DNA from: CAZFYZ01 sp964523735
GTDB taxonomy: Bacteria > Armatimonadota > UBA5829
Direction: 5' to 3'
NCBI GenBank assembly: GCA_964523735.1
Contig: CAZFYZ010000024.1
Coordinates: forward strand, 1 to 41,652
DNA length: 41,652 nucleotides
The notes under the pieces were generated by a model that saw nothing but the letters and a program-made list of their open reading frames with translations, did not search any database and was not told where the DNA came from. This document shows, piece by piece, positions 23,731-30,960 of the stretch (the first letter of the stretch is position 1; the number at the start of each line of letters is the position of its first letter). Both the position numbers and the translations under genes were made by a program.

Positions 23731-24881
23731 GCTTGTTATCGAAGGTCAAGTACGGAGCGTGCATGATCGCGGATCACCCAGGTCTGGCGGGATGGTACAC
23801 GCGCAACAAGTTGCGGACTGCGACGCTCAGCTTTGAGCGCAACCACATGGAAGGCGTCAGCAGGTTTGCGCGGGGGATCACACTGCGGCTGACATCCGCC
23901 TGCAACCTCCGCTGCAAGATGTGCCGGTTCGTTGAGTGCGGCGATGTTCTGACCGACCCGAAGCTGACACTGCCGCTCGAGACCTGGACCTCGGTCATCG
24001 ATGATGTCGCCCGTTTCCGCGTGTACGTGACTATGACCGGCGGCGAGCCGCTGATCTTCCCGCAGATCGGGCAGTTGATCAGGCGCGTCCGCGAGCACGA
24101 TCTGCGATGCACCGTCACTACCAACGGCACCCTGCTGGCAAAGCGCGCACCGGACTTCATGGACTACCCGCCTGATCTAGTCGTCGTGTCGCTCGACGGC
24201 CCGCCCGAGGTGCACAATGAAGTCAGAGGCCAGCCCAAGGTCTTTGAGCGCGCCGTGGAGGGGATCATCGCCCTGAAGAAGCTCAAGGACGAGCGAGGGC
24301 AGAAGGACCCGCTGATTGTGATCAATGCAGCGATCACTGCCTGGAGCTACCGCACGGTCGATAGGATGATCGATATCGCCCGCGAGCTTGGAGTAGATGC
24401 GCTCAACTTCCAGCACCAGTGGTCCTTCACGCAACGTATGGTCGATGAGCATAACGTTAAGCATGGCGACTTCCACCCGATCTCGTTCGAGGACTTGGGC
24501 GGGGCCGATCCGCCCGAGGTGGATCTGGATGAGATGGTCAGCGTGGTAGGCAGGATAAGAGATCGCGCCGCTACGTCTATCGAAGACGGGATGGTCATTA
24601 CGATGCATCCCGAGCTTAAGGATAGCGAGATTCGCGCGTGGTACTCCGACCCTCACAACTGGGTCCAACGCCGGCCCGCAGCGTGCGCATGGATCAACAC
24701 CGAAGTGCAGCCCAACGGAGACGTGGAGCCCTGCTTCGGCTATGTGTGCGGCAACGTGAAGGAGCACAGACTCTCGAAGATATGGAACAGCTATCCGTAC
24801 CGCGAATACCGCAGGCGTCTGGCCGCAGCCGAGGACTACCCGATCTGCGTCCGCTGCTGCGCCTATTTCAGGCGGGACTAG
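23727..24881 (+). CDS. Radical SAM protein with SPASM-like C-terminus (lipid cassette gene 4)
   Basis: 384 residues. The S-adenosylmethionine-cleaving 4Fe-4S site is C59-x3-C63-x2-C66 (ACNLRCKMC), followed by GGEP at 105-108 and VVVSLDGPPEVHNEVRG. The last 70 residues carry the cysteines of a SPASM/twitch region (CAWINTEVQPNGDVEPCFGY, VCGN, CVRCC), which hold auxiliary clusters. It opens with YGACMIADHPGLAGWYTRNK, similar to radical SAM proteins found near lipid or glycan genes. The start is TTG at 23727, overlapping the upstream TGA (TTGA), with GGAGG eight bases before it. It might modify the head group or lipid made by its neighbours; peptide maturation, the usual SPASM role, lacks a visible precursor here. 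Confidence 0.88.
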   Translation: MSLLSKVKYGACMIADHPGLAGWYTRNKLRTATLSFERNHMEGVSRFARGITLRLTSACNLRCKMCRFVECGDVLTDPKLTLPLETWTSVIDDVARFRVYVTMTGGEPLIFPQIGQLIRRVREHDLRCTVTTNGTLLAKRAPDFMDYPPDLVVVSLDGPPEVHNEVRGQPKVFERAVEGIIALKKLKDERGQKDPLIVINAAITAWSYRTVDRMIDIARELGVDALNFQHQWSFTQRMVDEHNVKHGDFHPISFEDLGGADPPEVDLDEMVSVVGRIRDRAATSIEDGMVITMHPELKDSEIRAWYSDPHNWVQRRPAACAWINTEVQPNGDVEPCFGYVCGNVKEHRLSKIWNSYPYREYRRRLAAAEDYPICVRCCAYFRRD

Positions 24882-24893
24882 CGTTAGCCAGGC

Positions 24894-24965
24894 GTCATTC
24901 TGAGCCTGGCGAAGAATCTGCTTCCCCACGCCCAAAAGCAGATTCCTCGCGCTGCTCGGAATGAC
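24894..24965. repeat. GTCATTCTGAGC...-type intergenic inverted repeat inside the cassette
   Basis: Two 30-base arms (24894-24923 and 24936-24965) match at 25 of 30 positions when paired, around a 12-base loop. The ends GTCATTC...GAATGAC and the inner GAATCTGC...GCAGATTC are those of a repeat family I know from many bacterial genomes. It begins 13 bases after the radical SAM stop and runs up to 14 bases before the chosen start of the next gene. Confidence 0.75.
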
Positions 24966-24978
24966 GTGGTACATAAGC

Positions 24979-25530
24979 ATGCTAAGGAATATCAACATCG
25001 GAATCGCGCTCACTCTCTCGCGGCTGGTGATTCTGCCGGCGGGGGTCTGGGGTGTTGCCACAGGGGATCGTTACGTGCCTGCGGCGGCCATGCTGGCGGC
25101 GGTGCTGACCGATCTTGCCGACGGCGGCTTCGCGAGGATACTCGGCCAATGGACACAGCGCAACAAGGACCTCGACAGCACCGTTGACTTCATACTGATC
25201 CACATAATGTTCGTGGCGCTGTTTGTGGCGAAGCTGATGGAGGCGTGGCAGTTCGGTGTTGTCTATGCCGCCATGCTTGGGACGCTTGCACTGCAGTTAC
25301 TGGTCGGGGATGGCGGCAGTATCGTCCGCACGCGCTTCGGCAGGCTGACTGGGGCGCTGGAGTATTTCTACCTGCTGCTCATAGTCGCAGGTCCGGTCGC
25401 GCCGCATTACACACATTGGCCGATGGTGAACAAGACAGTCTTTGTTCTGCTTTCGGCTGCTGCGGCTGTCTATGTCATTGAGTGCGTGATCCTGCTCAAG
25501 CGGAGATCGAGGGAGAAGCATGTCGAGTGA
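24979..25530 (+). CDS. CDP-alcohol phosphatidyltransferase paralogue (lipid cassette gene 5)
   Basis: 183-residue membrane protein clearly related to the enzyme at 21831 (shared LTLSRLV/LTLARLV start, DSTVDF core, VGT/VRT..FGRLTGALEYFYLL end). The signature is D45-x2-DG-x2-AR-x8-N62-x3-D66-x3-D70: both metal-binding Asp pairs are kept but the usual Gly is Asn. It may use a different alcohol. The longer ORF from 24961 starts within the intergenic repeat, so I prefer ATG 24979 (MLRNINIGIAL), although the ribosome site is weak. The 3' end overlaps the MFS gene by 11 bases. Confidence 0.85.
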   Translation: MLRNINIGIALTLSRLVILPAGVWGVATGDRYVPAAAMLAAVLTDLADGGFARILGQWTQRNKDLDSTVDFILIHIMFVALFVAKLMEAWQFGVVYAAMLGTLALQLLVGDGGSIVRTRFGRLTGALEYFYLLLIVAGPVAPHYTHWPMVNKTVFVLLSAAAAVYVIECVILLKRRSREKHVE

Positions 25531-26839
25531 GATGACTCTAGAAGAGAAAACGCTGTACCCTGGAGGGCAGATGCGGCCACGCGACAACTTCTGTCTGGCG
25601 GCGTATTGGTTCGCGACGAATCTGCTCTGGGGCGCGCTTCTGATGATCGTGATCCCCAGCCAGATGATCACCACGCTTGCTCCTCGGAACTCCGCCGCAA
25701 TGCTGGGGCTTCTGATCGGGCTCGGCGCGATTCCCGCGCTCGTTGTGCCGCTGGTTGTCGGTCCCCTGAGCGACCGCTGCATGTCCCGCTATGGTCGCCG
25801 CAGGCCGTTCATCCTGTGCGGGACCATAGTCTGCATCGGCGGTCTCTTCACGCTCTGGATCGGGGGTAGGGAGGCGATGCTGTGGCTGTATTTCGTGGGC
25901 TACTTCGTCACGAACATAGGCAACAACATCGCCACGGGAGCCTACACCGGGATGATCCCTGATGTCGTGCCCGCGGAACAGCGAGGCGTGGCCAGTGGAT
26001 GGATGGCCGCAATGAGCCAGGCCGGCACTATCATCGGCGTCGTAGGCGCGTCTCAGTTGATGGGTTCAGGTAGAGTAGCTGCCAGCTACGGCCTGGTGAT
26101 AGTGAGCATGGTCATCTGCCTCGCGATAACCCTATTCGGCGTTCGTGAGCGCCCACGGAGGGAGCGGCCCGAGCCGATTGACTGGGTTGGATTCATCAAG
26201 AGCCTATGGATCGATCCGCGGCAGTACCCCGACTTTGCCTGGGTGTGGATCACGCGTGCGCTCGTCGTCATGGGCCTGTGGACCGTGCAGGAGTTCATGC
26301 AGCACTACCTGACCAGCGTGATGGGCGTTCCCCTGGAGCATATGGAGAGGACTGCTGGCAGCGTGCTTGTGCTGGCCCTCATATGTGCGACCGTGACTGG
26401 CATGCTGGGCGGCGCGGTCTCGGACAGGGTAGGCCGCAAGAAGGTCGTCTACACAGCCAATGGCCTGATTGCCATCACGGCCATCGGGTTCATCTTCGCT
26501 CCATCGTTGTCCTGGGTGTACGTTGTTGGCGGGATCTTCGGGCTTGGGTTCGGCGCCTACTACAGCGTGGACTGGGCACTGGGCTGCGATGTCCTGCCTC
26601 ACAAAGAAGAGGCCGCGAAAGACATGGCGGTCTGGCATATCGCGTTTGTGCTGCCGCAGAGCATCGCGCTGCCTATAGCGGGTGCCCTGCTCAGTGCCTT
26701 CGGCCGAACGGACGTGCAGACGGCACATGGCATAGTCAGCCACTACACGCGGGAGGGGTTCACGATGCTCTACAGCGTTGCCGCGTTCTTCCTGCTGCTT
26801 GGCGCAGTGCTGCTGAGGAATGTGAGGGGCGTGCGCTAG
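25520..26839 (+). CDS. MFS transporter, GPH/SLC45-like (lipid cassette gene 6)
   Basis: 439 residues with about 12 membrane segments in two halves. The loop-2/3 motif is SDRCMSRYGRRRPFIL in the first half and SDRVGRKKVVY in the second, the pattern of the glycoside-pentoside-hexuronide and sucrose-type symporter branch. It also has GMIPDVVPAEQRGVASGW and, late in the protein, CDVLPHKEEAAKDMAVWHIA, both typical of that branch. GGGAG lies before the ATG, and the start overlaps the preceding gene. In this cassette it could import the polar precursor (a polyol or sugar) or move the product; this is inference. Its stop codon shares a CTAG with the convergent PEP-carboxykinase gene. Confidence 0.85.
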   Translation: MSSEMTLEEKTLYPGGQMRPRDNFCLAAYWFATNLLWGALLMIVIPSQMITTLAPRNSAAMLGLLIGLGAIPALVVPLVVGPLSDRCMSRYGRRRPFILCGTIVCIGGLFTLWIGGREAMLWLYFVGYFVTNIGNNIATGAYTGMIPDVVPAEQRGVASGWMAAMSQAGTIIGVVGASQLMGSGRVAASYGLVIVSMVICLAITLFGVRERPRRERPEPIDWVGFIKSLWIDPRQYPDFAWVWITRALVVMGLWTVQEFMQHYLTSVMGVPLEHMERTAGSVLVLALICATVTGMLGGAVSDRVGRKKVVYTANGLIAITAIGFIFAPSLSWVYVVGGIFGLGFGAYYSVDWALGCDVLPHKEEAAKDMAVWHIAFVLPQSIALPIAGALLSAFGRTDVQTAHGIVSHYTREGFTMLYSVAAFFLLLGAVLLRNVRGVR

Positions 26840-28458
26840 AACTCCACTGCCGCTCGTATTGCCGGAGCAAGCCCTGGGAATTGCTCTGCATATCGGGAGC
26901 GCTCTAGGCGAATCTCAGCTATGAGCGAGTCGATCTTCGATTGGTCGTAATGGCGCCTGAGGTCGAAGAGTGAGATGTCGATTCCCTCGACGTGCACGGG
27001 CGTCTCGACCATCCAATCCGGGTCCTCTCGCCAAGTCACTGTTCCACGAGCCAGGCTGCGGATAACGGCAGCCATCTCTGGGATCCGAATCCGCGTGACC
27101 TTCTGCCGGACGCGGCGTGCGCCATCGATTTCGTGCTCGACGATCTCCCCGACACCTCCTGTGTTGAGCATGTGACACTCGATTTTGTCCCCGTGGCTCC
27201 TGAGGATGTCAAGGAACAGGTTGCAGTCCACGGCAGCGTCGCCGATCACGAATGGGCTCGCGCCGATGCCTCCTGAGGGCTGGCCCGACTGCTGCTCGCC
27301 TCCCGCCGCGTCGATGGATTCGCTGAGCATGAACGCGACTGCTGCCTGCTCCGGGGTGAGGCGACTGACAATCGGGACGGCCGTGTAGTCACGGACCATG
27401 AAGAGGATCATGAGGCCGTCGAGCTCGCTGACGGGCGGCAGGTTGATGCTATCGCTGGCGTGCTCGCCGAGGCCCAGACGCGGAGCGATGGCGTGGCCGT
27501 TTGGAGTGAGGGTGCGATCATCGAAATACACGCCGCCTTCGTAGTCCACCACCACGTTCTCAAGAATGGATCTGGGATCAATTGCGCTTCTGTGCAGCAG
27601 CGGTTGATCGTCAGCAGTCAGACCGTCTGTGCGGATGTAGAGTGCCCGTTCGGCACCCATGGCCGAGCCGTCGTGACGCCAGAAGACCACGTCATCCTGC
27701 GCAATCTCTACACCTTCACCCGGCCGATCGAGGCCGTGGTCATGGCAGGAATGAGTCGTCTTTCCCGTGGCGGCAATCCCGAACATGATCATCCCCAGGC
27801 GGCGGAGGTTGCCATCCGGAGTTCTGGCTCTGACTATCTTGGTGCCGGCGTGCAGCCCGAGCATGTCTTGCTCTTTCGCCTGCCACATCGCCATCCGCAG
27901 GAACGCGTTCTTGACCTCGCCGAAGTTGTCCGCGCCAAGGATGAACGTCAGGCCGATCTCCGGGAAGACGAGCACCTGGCGGTCTCTCTCCGGCCACTCG
28001 GGGATGAGAACAACCGTTAGATCAGGTTCGCCTCCGGCGGGGTAGAGGTTCTCTGCCACCTTGTATGCGAGTCTGGCACTGTCGGGACGATAGGTCGATA
28101 GATACAGCCTGCATCCCGGGGTGAACGTGCTGTCCTGTCCCATCGTGCAATCGAGCCGAAGCATGGGGGCCTTTGAGATATATGCGAGCACGCGGTCTAT
28201 CGTGTCGGGGGCGCTTCTCCTGATGTCACGCTTCTTCTGCGTGAGGACGCCGGACTCGACTCGAGGGCTGCCGACGTAGACAGTAAGTGCTGTAGACAGG
28301 CTCTTGACGGCTGAGGCGTAGTTCACGCTCCCCAGACTCGTGGGCGTGCCGAAAGGCCTGGCGAGGCGCGATGCTTCGTCGGCATCAGCGACCCTTACGT
28401 TGGGACGTCCTGCCAGTTCGGCTATCGAGTGCTTTAGCTCTTCTAATGTCAGTGCCAT
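26836..28458 (-). CDS. Divergent ATP-type phosphoenolpyruvate carboxykinase
   Basis: 540 residues. The P-loop is GIAATGKTTHS (227-237), preceded by MLGLHAGTK, the equivalent of the family's MHCSANVG. The kinase-2 region reads EIAQDDVVFW (251-260). APRLGLGEHASDSINLPP, LTPEQAAVAFMLSES and CHMLNTGGVGE match other ATP-PEPCK landmarks. These suggest the enzyme that converts oxaloacetate and ATP to phosphoenolpyruvate, CO2 and ADP. Sequence around the P-loop (AA in place of SG) and in the N-terminal third differs from standard PckA, so activity and substrate are not certain; I leave the gene symbol blank. The ATG follows directly on the stop of the DUF2207 gene, with its GGAGG inside that gene's Gly-rich tail, so the two are co-translated. 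Confidence 0.8.
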   Translation of the reverse strand: MALTLEELKHSIAELAGRPNVRVADADEASRLARPFGTPTSLGSVNYASAVKSLSTALTVYVGSPRVESGVLTQKKRDIRRSAPDTIDRVLAYISKAPMLRLDCTMGQDSTFTPGCRLYLSTYRPDSARLAYKVAENLYPAGGEPDLTVVLIPEWPERDRQVLVFPEIGLTFILGADNFGEVKNAFLRMAMWQAKEQDMLGLHAGTKIVRARTPDGNLRRLGMIMFGIAATGKTTHSCHDHGLDRPGEGVEIAQDDVVFWRHDGSAMGAERALYIRTDGLTADDQPLLHRSAIDPRSILENVVVDYEGGVYFDDRTLTPNGHAIAPRLGLGEHASDSINLPPVSELDGLMILFMVRDYTAVPIVSRLTPEQAAVAFMLSESIDAAGGEQQSGQPSGGIGASPFVIGDAAVDCNLFLDILRSHGDKIECHMLNTGGVGEIVEHEIDGARRVRQKVTRIRIPEMAAVIRSLARGTVTWREDPDWMVETPVHVEGIDISLFDLRRHYDQSKIDSLIAEIRLERSRYAEQFPGLAPAIRAAVEF

Positions 28459-30231
28459 TTACCAGCCACCTCCTCCTCCGCCTCCTCCGCCACCGCCGGA
28501 GGATCCACCGCCGAAGCCACTGCCGCCACCGAAGAAGCCGCCGTCGTAATCGCCGCCTGATGTTCGCGGCGTCGAGGCGAAGGACTGGCCCCAGCTGTGT
28601 GCGGCGTAGCTGATGTCGTGGGCGAAGATAGCAGGGCGGAACGTGCCCTCGCCGCCTGAGTACCAATCGGGCGGAGTCGTTTGTATTCCCTCGAATGCCT
28701 TTGCCCACTTGTCGGCGATCCCGAACGCCATGGCATAGGGGAGGAACTTCTCAAAGTAGTTCTGCCGTTCCTGGTGCTCGATCATCTCGCGCTCCGCTCG
28801 CGAGAGATACTCTTCAAACCCTCGGGCTGCAAGCAAAGCGTTCTTTCCGGTCGTGGTCTTGCGCGGCATCAGTCGCGCGAACATTGCCAGGATTGCTCCG
28901 CAGACGATGATGGCGACGCCGTATCCGAGCGGAATCGCGATAGGAGACCCATCGGCTTGGGAGAAGATCGTCGCAAACACGCCGGCTATCATCAGGGCTA
29001 CGCCTCCCCCGCGATAGCTGTTGCGAATCGACTCCGGCGACTGAGTGAAGTACTTGCGCTGCACCATCGACCTGTAGAGCGCGTTCTTGAGCTTTGGCAA
29101 ATGCACATAGAAGTTGTTCTTGAGGCTGGAGATGGTGCGGGACCGTGCTCCTCCGAAGATGCCTTGTACCAGGGCTCGTTCAAATGCGCTCAGGCTGGGG
29201 TCGCTCGTCGTTTCCTCGTATGAGCGGGTCAGTTCCAGAGTATAATCAATGTCGGGCCCGAAAAGCGCCCGCTGAGAGGTCTGCCTGATGGTCACGAATC
29301 CCTTGACCGCCAGATCGACAATAGAGGCTGATATATCCCGCATGTCCACACGTTCGTCGATCAAAGTCCCAAGCTCCGCCGGGTTCAGGTTGTCCGGCGG
29401 ATCGTAGCTCACTACTTCCGACCTGCCCGTGTCCGGGTCGGCGCCGGCTTTCACCCAGAGGATCACCAGCCCGATCAGGAAGATCGGCACTACAAGGAAG
29501 TAGCCGTTATCCAGTATGAACCACATCGCGTTCTGGCCGAAGCTCGGCGGGGTCACGATGCCCTTGGGCCAGCCAACCACGATTGTCATTCCCTCACCCG
29601 GCGGGAGCGGCCGGGACATCGTGAACCTGGCGATTCGGTCGCCTTCCGTCACTCCATTGGCCTCGGATGTGGTGTTGCCATATGATCCTGTGTAGCTCTG
29701 GATCCGCAGCTCGCCTGACTTGGCGGCCCTGGGGATTGTGACGATAGCGGTGGCCCTCTCGATGGGCACCTCCCATTCGTGTCCAACCGCGTTCCAGTAG
29801 AGCTCGTCCCAGGTCTGGAAGAAGTGAATCGCGCGCCAGAGCTTGTACTTGATCACATAAGTCTGGGGGCGATCTATCGTTAGATCGGCGCTGCCTATTC
29901 TCAGCTTCAGCCTGCCCGACTGCCAGGACTTCACAAATTCGATCGGGTTACCGGCTTCATCAGTTACCTCGACATCCTCCAGCCGTATTCGGATGTTGCT
30001 CCCCCACCTGTCCTTGCCGGAGAGGGGAATCTCCCGCCAGATGCCGTGGTGTGGCTCACCGGTGAAGTCGGCCGTGATGGTGTCAGTCACATTGACGCTG
30101 CTGTCCGGCTGCACGTCCATCTGCGTCACGTAGCTGGTGATGGGAAATGCGCAGACGCTCCCGGCAAGCAATGTAAGGAGGCAGGTGGCCGCAAGCCCCC
30201 TAACTCCCAACCCCCAACTCCTAACCCCCAT
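28459..30231 (-). CDS. DUF2207-family membrane protein
   Basis: 590 residues. A signal peptide (MGVRSWGLGVRGLAATCLLTLLAGSVCA) precedes an extracytoplasmic beta-rich domain (ITSYVTQMDVQPDSSVNVTD, HHGIWREIPL) of the DUF2207 family. Then come a membrane segment (about residues 245-265, GYFLVVPIFLIGLVILW), a cytoplasmic part (YDPPDNLNPAELGTLID), two further hydrophobic segments and an extreme Gly-rich tail ending in a run of eleven Gly and Trp. This layout is typical of DUF2207 proteins next to lemA. The open frame extends to 30696, but the upstream part only reads through lemA. The ATG at 30231 has AAGGAGG just before it and overlaps the lemA end by 11 bases. Function is unknown; envelope role likely. 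Confidence 0.9.
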   Translation of the reverse strand: MGVRSWGLGVRGLAATCLLTLLAGSVCAFPITSYVTQMDVQPDSSVNVTDTITADFTGEPHHGIWREIPLSGKDRWGSNIRIRLEDVEVTDEAGNPIEFVKSWQSGRLKLRIGSADLTIDRPQTYVIKYKLWRAIHFFQTWDELYWNAVGHEWEVPIERATAIVTIPRAAKSGELRIQSYTGSYGNTTSEANGVTEGDRIARFTMSRPLPPGEGMTIVVGWPKGIVTPPSFGQNAMWFILDNGYFLVVPIFLIGLVILWVKAGADPDTGRSEVVSYDPPDNLNPAELGTLIDERVDMRDISASIVDLAVKGFVTIRQTSQRALFGPDIDYTLELTRSYEETTSDPSLSAFERALVQGIFGGARSRTISSLKNNFYVHLPKLKNALYRSMVQRKYFTQSPESIRNSYRGGGVALMIAGVFATIFSQADGSPIAIPLGYGVAIIVCGAILAMFARLMPRKTTTGKNALLAARGFEEYLSRAEREMIEHQERQNYFEKFLPYAMAFGIADKWAKAFEGIQTTPPDWYSGGEGTFRPAIFAHDISYAAHSWGQSFASTPRTSGGDYDGGFFGGGSGFGGGSSGGGGGGGGGGGW

Positions 30232-30787
30232 CCTGCCCCTCCTTGTCGAAGCGGACCTGGACTGATTCCCGATCCTCATCAGCGGCTTGGAAGTAGCGCA
30301 TGGGCTGGACCGCGAAGATACTGGCGATGAGACTCGAGGGGAAGAGTTCGCGCTTGGTGTTGAGGTCGCGGACGACGGCGTTGTAGTAGCGCCTGGAGTA
30401 CTGGATATGGTCCTCGACCTCGGTAAGCTGCGACTGCAAGTCGCGAAAGTTCTGGTCCGCTCTGAGCTCAGGGTAGCTCTCAGCGACGGCGAACAGCGAC
30501 TTGATCGCGCCCGCAAACTGGCTCTCAGCTCCCGAACGTTCGTCGGTCGATTGAGCGCCCATCGCTTGGCTTCTGAGCCGCGCGACATCCTCAAAGACGC
30601 TTTTCTCGTGCGAGGCATATCCCTGGACAGTCGCGACCAGGTTAGGGACCAGATCGTGCCGCCGCTTGAGCTGCACGTCGATATCCGCGAACGCATTCAC
30701 CCCGCGGTTCTTGAGCGAGACAAGCGAGTTGTACGTAACGATCACGTAGACGATGACGGCTGCAATGAGGGCTATGGCTATCCACAT
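30221..30787 (-). CDS. lemA: LemA family protein
   Basis: 188 residues. One N-terminal membrane segment (MWIAIALIAAVIVYVIVTYN) is followed by the helical LemA domain: VSLKNRGVNAFADIDVQLKR, RHDLVPNLVATVQGYASHEK, YPELRADQNFRDLQSQLTEV and EDHIQYSRRYYNAVVRDLN. LemA proteins are membrane-anchored helical bundles of unclear function, often encoded beside DUF2207 or TPM-domain genes, as here. It is first of a three-gene run with DUF2207 and PEPCK. On the mRNA the start codon falls inside a small predicted stem (30786-30809). Confidence 0.95.
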   Translation of the reverse strand: MWIAIALIAAVIVYVIVTYNSLVSLKNRGVNAFADIDVQLKRRHDLVPNLVATVQGYASHEKSVFEDVARLRSQAMGAQSTDERSGAESQFAGAIKSLFAVAESYPELRADQNFRDLQSQLTEVEDHIQYSRRYYNAVVRDLNTKRELFPSSLIASIFAVQPMRYFQAADEDRESVQVRFDKEGQDGG

Positions 30788-30809
30788 ATCACTTCACCAG
30801 ATGTGATAT
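30786..30809 (-). promoter_or_regulatory. Inverted repeat spanning the lemA start
   Basis: ATATCAC (30786-30792) and GTGATAT (30803-30809) are perfectly complementary with a 10-base spacer. The ATG of lemA (30787-30785) overlaps the end of one arm and the ribosome-binding region lies in the loop. It could be an operator or a translation-limiting hairpin. Confidence 0.35.
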
Positions 30810-30898
30810 TGGCGGGGGAGGGGGATAGTTCCTGCCGGGGGTGCCGAATGTAAGAACGCCGGCCCATCACAAATCCGGAATCTCCAGTCCCAAATCCC

Positions 30899-30927
30899 TT
30901 GGCGACCGGCCCCAAAAGGCGTAGAAT
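30899..30927 (+). promoter_or_regulatory. Probable sigma-70 promoter of dnaE
   Basis: TTGGCG (30899-30904), a 17-base spacer and TAGAAT (30922-30927; five of six). Start would be near 30934, about 27 bases before the TTG start codon. Confidence 0.5.
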
Positions 30928-30960
30928 ATACCCCAGATAACACCCCCCGGAGTCATTGCC

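Noticed and set aside
24177..25061. A 294-residue minus-strand open frame over the radical SAM gene
   Set aside because: It includes the translation typical of the GTCATTCTGAGC repeat (VIPSSARNLL... RQAQND) and otherwise mirrors a real gene.
28681..29223. Plus-strand open frames opposite the DUF2207 gene and the Pro-rich frame at 28340-28549
   Set aside because: The Pro run is the complement of the Gly-rich tail codons of the DUF2207 protein; no ribosome site or protein-like composition.
30459..30696. The 155-residue N-terminal extension of the DUF2207 frame
   Set aside because: It is Ser/Arg-rich read-through opposite in frame to lemA; the ATG at 30231 has a ribosome site and signal peptide.
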